Source: Elysia crispata (Eukaryota > Mollusca > Gastropoda > Plakobranchidae). From it: a DNA stretch of 64,000 bases. The notes below the pieces were generated by a model. The model saw nothing but the letters and a program-made list of their open reading frames with translations, had not been told where the DNA came from and made no database searches. Both the position numbers and the translations under genes were made by a program. Shown one piece after another: positions 10,801 to 19,200 of this stretch (position 1 is the first letter of the stretch; the number at the start of each line of letters is the position of its first letter). The stretch spans positions 112,501-176,500 of the forward strand of contig JAWDGP010003771.1 of the NCBI GenBank assembly GCA_033675545.1, read 5' to 3'.

Positions 10801-12319
10801 GGTTTTTTTTTTTTTTTTGCAACTAATTTAAATTTCTACTGGACTTTTAAGATTTTATTTTCAGCTACAGCTGGTCTGAGAGAAAACTGTAGGGTAGGCA
10901 TGTCCAAAGTCTGGCCTTTGGGCCAAATAAAGCCCACGATTCAAATTTACACTGACCTCCTGCAGCCTTTGTCATAAAATCAATAATAATTAAACGTTAA
11001 TCGTTCAAACTATGGCCAGCTGAATGGTCTCCGCCCCCCCCCCCCCCCACCCCAGATACAGCATAATGTGATGTTGATGCTGACCGTGGAAACAAAGGAT
11101 CGTCTTGGAACCCTTGTGTTCTCTGGATCCATTACAATTGGCGCCCATGGGAAGACTATAGGGCGATTTGGGGATTTCCACTTCGGCATGGATCTAAGTT
11201 CACCCCAATCCCTTATTTTAATTCTTTAAATCCCGTTGAGTAGGAAAGGATGTAAATTAAAGGCTTAAGAAATAGACCATGTATCATTTTAATAATTTCA
11301 TATGTTTAGCTCCGAGACAAAAAAAACACAAAACAAAAAAGTTTAGGTTATTGCTGTCATGGCAATTAAAAATCAAAATGCTCTAACTAAGTATAACTGC
11401 GTCGTGTATATTGAGTCTGGTCTACGTTGTTGATATTGAAAAGAATGTCTGCATTTGTTATTTCTCTATTTAATTTTCTATAGCTGATAGCTTCTCTCTG
11501 GACTATAATTTTAATGTGCCGTTTAAAGCTTTTTCCAAGTCCCTATCAAGTCCGTATTCACTTTTTTCTTATTTAAAAAAAAATCTAAAAAGAAACGTAA
11601 TCAGATAAAAAAAACTGTAGTGAATCATTTTCTGGAGTTTTACAATCCACGTAAAAAGAGCAAGCTCTACAAGCAGCCATAGCCCGAGCCTGTTCCCATA
11701 ATAATTCTGGCACATTTCACCAACCAAACAAGTGTAGTAAGTAAAACAACAGCCTCTCGTCGACAAGCTTTTTGTTTGCGGTGATCCAAAATTAACGATG
11801 GTCGATACCCCTGGATATATAATTGTACATTTAAATTTGACCTTCAGCACTGAAGGTGTGGAACTGGAAATAACCTCCCTCCTCCTTATCTCCTCATTCT
11901 TTCTCCTCCCTCCATACACACACTCTTTCTTCACAAGTCATACGAGCGGATTTAAGTTTCATACCAAAGTTATGATTTTTCTCAGACACGAAAATCAAAA
12001 AGACGAAGAGGTTTGAAAAACGTCTCAGAAAGTTGGCTCACTACTCGGAAGCAACACATTGCCAGGACTACCGGCATTGACATTATAACTGGTTCTTCCG
12101 ATTGCTTTAACAAAACGAAGTGTCGAATCACCTTTTCTCTTTTTCCATTTTCTCTCCCCTTGATATCAGCAAAAGCATCGCGCCATGATACAAAAGATCA
12201 GCTACCATCTGGCAATGTTTTCACTTACGGCGGTGTTGATGGCGCCAATAACGCTATCATTATCGCTTCTATTTTGATCTTAGGAATCGTGGTCGTAGCA
12301 CTTTTCTCGTCTAAAATAA
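4895..12319 (+). CDS. CTLD-Ig-TM receptor gene, copy 1 (internally deleted)
   Basis: Exons read as: stalk plus CTLD part 1 (4895-5275), CTLD part 2 (5665-5817), Ig-like (9795-9989), Ig (10184-10486) and TM (12170-12319). All are phase 1 at both ends and join in frame. The product would be a single-pass type I surface protein with an N-terminal lectin-like head. CTLD and Ig/FN3 membrane proteins are commonly used in recognition or adhesion; the ligand here is unknown. The Ig and FN3 exons present in copy 2 (19128-19409 and 20762-21067) are missing, through a deletion whose junction is a T tract near 10800. No signal-peptide exon or tail exon of its own was found, so it may be a partial gene, part of one long transcription unit with copy 2, or a pseudogene. 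Confidence 0.55.
5320..5560 (+). repeat. SINE-like or duplicated segment inside the CTLD intron
   Basis: The start, gtagcctagcagttaacatg, resembles a tRNA A box, and ggggcgagtcc resembles a diverged B box. A segment of about 97 bp (atgcagctgc...) is then repeated in diverged form. The same unit lies in the matching intron of copy 2 (about 13050-13290), so it predates the duplication. Confidence 0.35.
5665..5817 (+). CDS. copy 1 exon: second half of CTLD
   Basis: Acceptor ctttcttcag, donor tatg|gtaggt, phase 1-1, 153 bp. It encodes GLQAIWV, then CRAY, FSCKEKLPFFC and FGRNRFYG. The three cysteines complete the canonical CTLD set. The domain is short, and I see neither an EPN/QPD nor a WND calcium-site motif, so calcium-dependent sugar binding is unlikely. 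The open frame starting with ATG at 5707 is another frame of this exon. Confidence 0.75.
5830..6830. other. intron sequence, no gene seen
   Basis: This is AT-rich sequence that matches about 13560-14560 of copy 2 with scattered substitutions and indels. I see no coding pattern. Confidence 0.6.
6840..7310 (-). mobile_element. dispersed repeat with a 70-codon basic open frame
   Basis: On the minus strand the unit reads from about 7310 (gcaataaatatattgttac) to about 6840 (gagccacagaactac). It contains an open frame from 7306 to 7094 whose second Met starts MPKSKRGFGLGALTPQGQKK, a basic protein rich in K, R, G and D. Related but broken copies occur near 14640-15670, 34930-35170 and 50517-50760, which makes it a transposon-type repeat. 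The basic N terminus reminds me of Helitron-type replication proteins, but that is a guess. Confidence 0.5.
7815..7885. repeat. (AT)n/(GT)n microsatellite
   Basis: Alternating at and tg dinucleotides. Copy 2 has a pure (at)n run at the matching place (about 16206-16239). Confidence 0.9.
8500..8960. repeat. dense agatct/ctagat motif cluster
   Basis: Overlapping atctagatc-type words recur through this stretch and its duplicate at about 16810-17330. The same word is scattered through the window (for example 37420-37500 and 53110-53240). It looks like a genome-wide simple motif. I see no protein-coding role. Confidence 0.5.
8961..9794. other. intron sequence, no gene seen
   Basis: AT-rich sequence matching about 17331-18060 of copy 2. 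A more conserved patch at about 9400-9560 is noted under findings. Confidence 0.5.
9795..9989 (+). CDS. copy 1 exon: Ig-like module of 65 residues
   Basis: Acceptor ctctgcag, donor ttag|gtgata, phase 1-1, 195 bp. It starts YPKISVFFLD, has one clear Cys (SLIWCERR) and one sequon (NVT). With a single Cys it is probably half of an Ig-like fold, to be paired with another exon. It differs from copy 2 (18061-18255) by one base, Val to Ala. Confidence 0.65.
10184..10486 (+). CDS. copy 1 exon: Ig-like domain
   Basis: Acceptor gcactgag, donor gcgtcgc|gtgagt, phase 1-1, 303 bp. The Ig pattern is visible: LFRVTCHADGWPQP (B and C strands), a LTVPSG stretch, then GSIGCSAKNELG (F strand Cys) and TVEIS (G strand). 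This is an I-set/C2-like domain with both cysteines. Copy 2 differs at Ser/Asn and Thr/Ala plus silent sites. Confidence 0.75.
10890..11000. mobile_element. hAT-like element end
   Basis: The sequence ggcatgtccaaagtctggcc, followed by a gggccaaata-type stretch, resembles the terminal region of non-autonomous hAT transposons. The same sequence lies in copy 2 at about 21216-21330. The other end and the target-site duplication were not found. Confidence 0.35.
11009..11430. mobile_element. ~420-bp insertion present only in copy 1
   Basis: Copy 2 passes directly from ggttcaaactat to tgttgatattgg (about 21318-21334). Copy 1 has about 420 extra bases between the matching points, starting with a C run (11033-11049). 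I could not classify it. It may be an insertion in copy 1 or a loss from copy 2. Confidence 0.6.
12170..12319 (+). CDS. copy 1 exon: transmembrane segment
   Basis: Acceptor gatatcag, donor ataa|gtgagt, phase 1-1, 150 bp. A short juxtamembrane region (SGNVFTYGGVDGANN) leads into AIIIASILILGIVVVALF, a hydrophobic single-pass helix, followed by SSKIS. The extracellular side is N-terminal. The exon ends in phase 1, so a cytoplasmic exon must follow; none was found before copy 2 begins. Confidence 0.75.
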
Positions 12320-12356
12320 GTGAGTAATAGAGCCTTATCAGTTCATGCGATTAGTA

Positions 12357-12647
12357 TTTGCAAACCATGAAAGTAAAGCTGATGACATACACATTGATGA
12401 TGTCCCAGTACTTGCTTCTAGATCAGCCGCGGCAGCATCAACATTAGAATTAGCATCATCACTGGCATCATCTTCAATATCTTCAGCACCATTTCCCTCA
12501 TCGTTGGTATCATCAATACCAACAATATTGCTTTCATATTCTTTCTCCTTTTTTTCACCATTAACAACACCAGCGTCAACATCAACATCATCATCATCAT
12601 CATCATCATTTTTATCGGCGCCATATACTGCTATTTCACAACCTCAG
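12357..12647. repeat. unique spacer between the two copies, (cat)n-rich
   Basis: Homology between the copies stops at about 12356/22199 on the right and 4912/12652 on the left. The spacer is rich in imperfect atc/cat triplets, so both strands have open Ser/Ala-rich or Met-rich frames. These are low-complexity effects. Confidence 0.6.
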
Positions 12648-12664
12648 AGAAAATCTCCCGTCAG

Positions 12665-13003
12665 TAAGAGTAACTGCAACCTCTTCTCACTTTATTGTAA
12701 ACATGGCATCATCCACAGCTTCAGCCTTATCTGAAGAGTCTTCACAAACAACTGCTTTAGCAATAACAGACTTTACAAAGAATGAAGAGAAAACTTCCAG
12801 TGTGGTGATCGCGCAGGGCTCTACCCAACCACCACCAATACCATGCGCACCAAGTTGGGCTCAACTCGGGAACTCTACCTGTGTCCTACTTTTCCAACAC
12901 CCAGCACCAGGGCGACTAGCAGAATCTTTGTGTCTAAAAACGAAAGCGGAATTGCTCAACTCGTCTCAGATACAGAATAGAGATATTCAGCGCTACATCG
13001 AAG
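12665..13003 (+). CDS. copy 2 exon: Ser/Thr stalk and first half of CTLD
   Basis: Donor gaag|gtacgt. A 14-bp deletion relative to copy 1 removes part of the exon start. The acceptor cccgtcag at 12664 restores phase 1; an alternative at 12647 (acctcag) would give phase 2. The CTLD part has the same cysteines as copy 1, with replacements Ala/Pro, Ile/Leu, Thr/Pro and Lys/Thr. Confidence 0.65.
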
Positions 13004-16000
13004 GTACGTGTACATTTCTTTTTTCTGTGCATGTTTATCTCTAGACAGTGTAGCCTAGCAGTTACCATGTTTGACTGTGGGGCGCGAGTCCTACTGCCTA
13101 TCCTCATGCAGCTGCCTTGGACATTTATATTCAGGATATCAGTGTTAATTAAACCTGTTATAGGCACTCGGCGCTTAACAAACTGTGGAGCGCAAGTCCA
13201 ATGATGCAGCTGCTTTTTACATTTATGTTCAGGACATCGGTGTAAATAAAACCTGGCACTCTGCGCTTTACAAAGTGTGGGGTGCATGACACATTATTGG
13301 TGGGAATGGGGGAAAGCAAGGAGTTAGTGAAAGATAAGTAAAAACTATTCTTGTAAGTGAAAATCTTGTTAACAAGTTTTGACGCTTTCTTCAGGAATAT
13401 CAGGCCTCCAGGCGATCTGGGTCCGCAAGTCGAGATATGATGTCACCGAGAATTGTCGAGCCTACCAGATTGTCTCCAAAGATGAAAAGCAGTTTTCCTG
13501 CAAAGAGAAACTACCTTTCTTCTGCTTCGGCAGCATCAGATTTTATGGTAGGTAAAAAAATAATGATACCAAAGACGTTGATTTTAATTTGTGAAAGAAA
13601 GGGTGAACGTCGGTATCTCAGAATATTAGATTTCAGGAAACACTTGATTCTCTTTTAAGGAAATGTTCTAACTGAGGATAACATGATAAAATCTAGAAGA
13701 GAAGTTCTGGTTGCGTTGTTTTGATGCGGCGGTTTTTCTGGGGAAAAAAAGTAAAAGAGAAGTTGAAGATTTCTATTTCGTTCCGCTTAAAAAATCTGAA
13801 ACGGCAAAATGTGAGTATGGAGCACGGTAGTGGATGCAGATGAACCAAACCCATTGCTCTAACGGCTATAAGAAAATGGTTCAGCTACATGTCACCTTAA
13901 GTCCATTTAATGGGAGGGAAATCAAAATGTAGAAGATTTGGAACCTGTTGAAAGTTGTCATCGTTCAAAATATTGTAATTGTCAACAACGTAAAGATTCG
14001 AAAGAAATGTTTAAATATGTCAGCCTTCTTAGAAACACTTTGTCCAAGATTTTGTTTGTTCATTATTACTTATCTTTTTAAGTTTGTTTGTTTTTTTGTT
14101 GTTTTTTTTTTTTTTGTTGTTTTTTTTTTTTTTGTTGTTTTTTTTTTCATGCGCACGAAAAGAATACATTCGCTATAGAAATGGAGAAAGTGATTGGGAG
14201 ATAAAGTATAAAGTCACTGCTGTTTCTAAATATCTAAGACTAGAGCAATAGGGGTTAGATCTGTTTATCCCATTATCGCCTCAATCTTAAGATAAAGTAG
14301 TCAGTCGTACCAATAACGGCAAATAAGAGATGATTGAATTTAGTCAGTTTTTAAAAATATTCTTGAATCATTTTGCTGCTGAGTGACAAAGAGTAATGAA
14401 TATTAACTAACAAGCATGATTGCCCGTTTTAATGGAAAGGTTTAGAAGACAAATTATACACTGAAGAAGAGTAAAGTTCATAAATTTAACGGACTTACAT
14501 TCTTGGGATCTCTTCTGGAACCATACCACTTACATTAAAAAAAAAAAATATTTTACAACGTTAACTCTCAAGAGCCATACAAGTAACAATTACATAAACT
14601 GATAAAAAAAAGGAAAAAAAACAACAACAATTTACAACAAATACAGACTAAATCCCGAGCCACATAACTACATATAGAAAAGGAAAAAAAAAAAGAGAAA
14701 AAAAATTTTCAATAACATATGAAACACAGCCACTTATCATACAGTTTTGAAATATAGAACCTAGAAACATTGGAATTCTTCTCACATTGTCATGACGCCA
14801 TTCTTTCAATGAACTTCTATGAAGCAAAGATCTAAGCAAAAAAGTAAATTCAATCTGGGTGCAATTGTTAAAGCAGCCCTTGTTTTAGTTTATCGCTCCA
14901 CTGTTACCGTATGCGGTGCAGATTTGACTCACTGCAGATAGAGAGTAATGAGATGTTAACACATATGGTGAAAAACTGGTACAGTTTTCAAGTTATGGAA
15001 CTTTCAAACATTGGAATTTTTCTCATGTTGTTATGTAGACATTCTTTAAATGGAGCAAAGATCTCAAGTAAAAAAGTAAATCAAATCTGGGTGCAATCGT
15101 TTAAGCAGCCCTTGTTTTAGTTTATCTCTCCACCAAGACCATAGTATGACCATAGTGCTCATGTGACACATAACAGATACAGTGCAGTTTGCTTCAAACA
15201 AACTTGGAGAAAAACTGGTCTCAAATATAAAAAAGGAAAGAAACCAAAGGTGTGTGCTTATTTTTCATGCAAACACTTATCTCCAGAGCCACAGAACTAC
15301 ATAAAGAAAAAAAATCAATGTTTTTTCAATAATACATGTAACTCATGTAACAGATCCACTCATAGTACAGTTTTGAAAGATAAAGAACTCTGAGACATTG
15401 GAATTCTCCTCAAGTTGTAATAAAGACTTCTTTAAATGAAGCAAAGATCTTAAGCAAAAAAGTAAACTATATCTCGGTGCAATTGTTTAAGCAGCCCTCG
15501 ATTTAGTTGATCTCTCCACCATCGTTAACACCCTTGAGATCTAAAGTGTCGTTTCCTCTATTATCACCTCTGATCCTCTTAGATTTGTTATCAGATCTTT
15601 TCTTCTGGCCTTGTGGTGTTAAAGCGCCCAGTCAAAATCCTATTTTTCTCTTCGGCATTGTAAATGTAACAATATATTTATTGCAGATCAAAATTTAGAT
15701 CCTAACCAGGGGTACAGATGAAATCTTAAAATGAACTTTTTTGTCAAGTAGGTCTGCTGTACAGATGAAATCATCAAATATACTTAAGAATATAGATCCA
15801 AAGGATCAACTATTAAAAGTTGCAGTAACGAGCAAAATTTATCCCATAGCAAATTTTTGCTTATTTTTGCAAAAATTATGGAACAAAACATAGTTTTGAA
15901 TATTTTATCTAAATATTCAATAATTTTTTAAACTACACCCAAAAGTTCATATCAATTTTCGTTTAAACCGAAGTTGCTTTCTTGTCCAAAATTACTTCTA

Positions 16001-16202
16001 TAGAAGAAATCTTTCACACAAAAAGCATTTAAAAAAAAGTAAAGGCCCTAGAAAGTTAAATCTGAATCTACATAGAAGTTTGTCAAAATAAAAAAAAAAG
16101 TGTAGATTTCCAAACACTTGTAGCCAAAGAGTATTAAATATAAATTGTTACAGAAAACCCTGTCCAGAGTTTTAAAAATTTTCACACGGTAATGGAAAAT
16201 CC

Positions 16203-16241
<39 letters not shown>

Positions 16242-19200
16242 TTGAAAGGAGTAGTAAAAAATATTGCATCCAAAACTGTTCCAAAATGTTTCGAGAAAGA
16301 AATCAAAGCAAAAAAAAAAACTTTCATAATCACGTTGTTTTAGATCTAGATCTAGTAATCACAATTAAAATTTTTCTTCTCGAAACATTTGTTAAGATGG
16401 AGTGTGAAAAATGTTATACAATTCAAAGTTTAAATCTTTCTAGATAAAGATTAATAGGCAAGCCAGTGGGACTGAAAGAAAGAGCGCGCGAAAGTAAACA
16501 ATAATATCGATGACGCTTTTGTCAATTCTTTTGAGAAAAATTGTTACACACGCAAGAAAAAAAAAAGCAGAAAAAATCTAAGGTACTTAAAAGTTTTTAG
16601 TCTGAATCTAGATCTTCCTGAGTGGTAAAAATTAATCGTGATGGAAAATCCTGTCTTGATTTTTTAAAATTTTTACACAATGGAAAATTGCAACAGATTT
16701 TGATAAATTTGTGAAAAGGAGTAAAAAAAACATATTGCATCCAAAAGTATTTCAAAATGTTTTGAAAAAGAAAAGAAAAAGGCAACAAAAAAAAAAAAAA
16801 GAGCTTTCACGATCAAGTAGCTCTAGATCTAGATATGAATCTTGTAACAGCAATCAAAATGTTGTTTTTCTAAACATTTGTTGCAACGGATAGTGAAAAA
16901 TGTGATAGATCTAGATCTAGACTCTGGCATATTTATCAAGATCTAGATCTGTATTTTAACTGAGGACTTAAATCAAATTTGATTCTAATCTAGATCTAGA
17001 TCTATTTTTTGACTACGAACAGTGACTGAAAACTCCTCTAGATTACCTTGATTTTGATTCTATGTTTTAATATATTATTATTATACTTCTAATTCTAAAT
17101 GATAAGATCCAGATTCTGACTACGCTTAGATCTATGTCTAAATCTAGATCTAGACATTCATTGAAAAGTCTTGAGATTAACGATTTAGACCTAAATTCAG
17201 ATCCAGATTTGTATGGATCTAGATTCTAGATCTACTTTATAAATCCCACTAAGCTTACTTACTTTTCTTTTCTGATTGATATTTCGAAGAAAATTCTGTT
17301 ATCTAATCTAGATCTAAGAAAATTCAAAGTGTAGATCATTCTACATAAATATTGCTTTTAAAGAAAAACAATTGATGAAATAGTGCAAACATTATTAATC
17401 TCAGAGTTTTGAAATCTTTCTGGTTCATCTTGGCAAGCTATTGAGAGAGGAAAAGTGCTACCTTTTTTTTCCCTTTTAAGACCTAAAGTAACCACATAAT
17501 ATGCCGTTTTTGTCTTAACCTGCAAGAGGCCAAATTTTGTTTAAATGTTGGTTCCTCATAGCGAATTCGGCAATTAAAATTGAGAAATTAATTACAATAA
17601 AAATATTATGACTTTCAAAGACATTTTTTGAGACTATACCCAAAACTTTTTAACATCGTTTTTCTCACCGCGACACACACTGAACTTGGCAGAACATAAA
17701 TCAGTAAACTTCATCACTGTACTTTGATTGGTTTAGGAGGTGATAGCGGACGAAGAAATCAAAGTTGCCTTTTATAATATAGATTACTAAGCACTGCTAT
17801 GAGAAAGTGCCTTGCCATCATGGCAAGTTCGAGTGGTAAACAATGATTTTGAACATTAAAACTCCAAGCTAGTCCCGTTGCATTAGCTTGTTCGTATAAT
17901 ACAGACCACGATACTAATTCTCAAAGAACCGAAAATTAAAAAAAAAAAGTATACAAATGGAGACCGGAACGCACTGTTTCGAAATATAACTTATTTTTAT
18001 TTCACAGATTGTACATGTGAAACCTAAAATTATGTAATCATCATTTCAAAATCTCTGCAGAGTACCCAAAAATATCAGCATTCTTCTTGGATACTTATAC
18101 GTCATCGGTCAAGGTGGCCGACAATCAGAACGGGTCGCTTATTTGGTGTGAGCGCCGCCACCTGAATAAGAAGGGACTGAAGAGCATCTTAATCGACGCC
18201 AACGTCACTCATATCAGGTCTGTGTTCCAGAGGATAATTTTGGACCCCAATTTAGGTGATAAAACCCATCGTTTAGAATTTGCTTTCTGCTTTGAATAAT
18301 GTACATATGGCCCAATCTATGTGATTAGCACAGCTTGGATAGTAAAATTTTTACATGTTCCAGTGCGTTTGTGTAGATGCCTGATGAAGAATTAAAAAAG
18401 AGAAACGGACTTAAGTTCTTCATCATCTTAAAGCATTTTTTGCACAGAGATTTAGAGAACATGAAACAGTTTAGAATTAATAACGAAATTCCTTCACTCA
18501 TAACATATGCTTCAAATACCTTGCCCCTCTTCAGGGTGACATGTCATGCAGATGGTTGGCCGCAGCCAGATGCCTTTATCACCTCAACATTGCTTGGTGG
18601 AGAGATAAAAAACTTGACGGTACCATCTGGTGCCAGTTTTCTCTACAGTAGACCTGTTAGCCTGTTCGGCCCCCTGGGATCTATTGGTTGTAATGCTAAG
18701 AATGAACTTGGGGCGGTCGTCTCTACTGATACTGTTGAGATATCAGCGTCGCGTGAGTAGTTACAAAGGTTTAATCACATTGGATGGTTTTACATCGATT
18801 TGATAGAAACATCATAAGTCGCTTCGTTTGACGTCTTAATAAGAATTACGTCAAATAATTCACTGCGTGTAAAATGTATAGCAACATGCAGATAACTTCT
18901 AGGCTAATAAGAAAAAATTCTTTTAAACATTTTGTTTGAACATCTTCGGATGTTTGCATTATTAATGAATTAAATGAGAAAAGCAATATTTTGCTTGATC
19001 TCTCCACAATATTTGGCCATACGAGTGCAAATTACACATATCTTGACCGCGACAAGCACTCTCATATGTTTTTTTATTTTTTGTTTTCTTTTTGTGTGTG
19101 TTTTTTTTTTTTTCTTTTTGCCTCCAGGAGAACCCAAACTTGTATCTTTCCGTGGTCCTCTTCATCAACTCCAGAGAGGAGATTCGATGTCTTTGCGCTG

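Noticed and set aside
12345-12734. Ser/Ala-rich 129-codon frame between the receptor copies
   Set aside because: It is low-complexity triplet sequence in the spacer and runs out of frame through the start of the CTLD exon.
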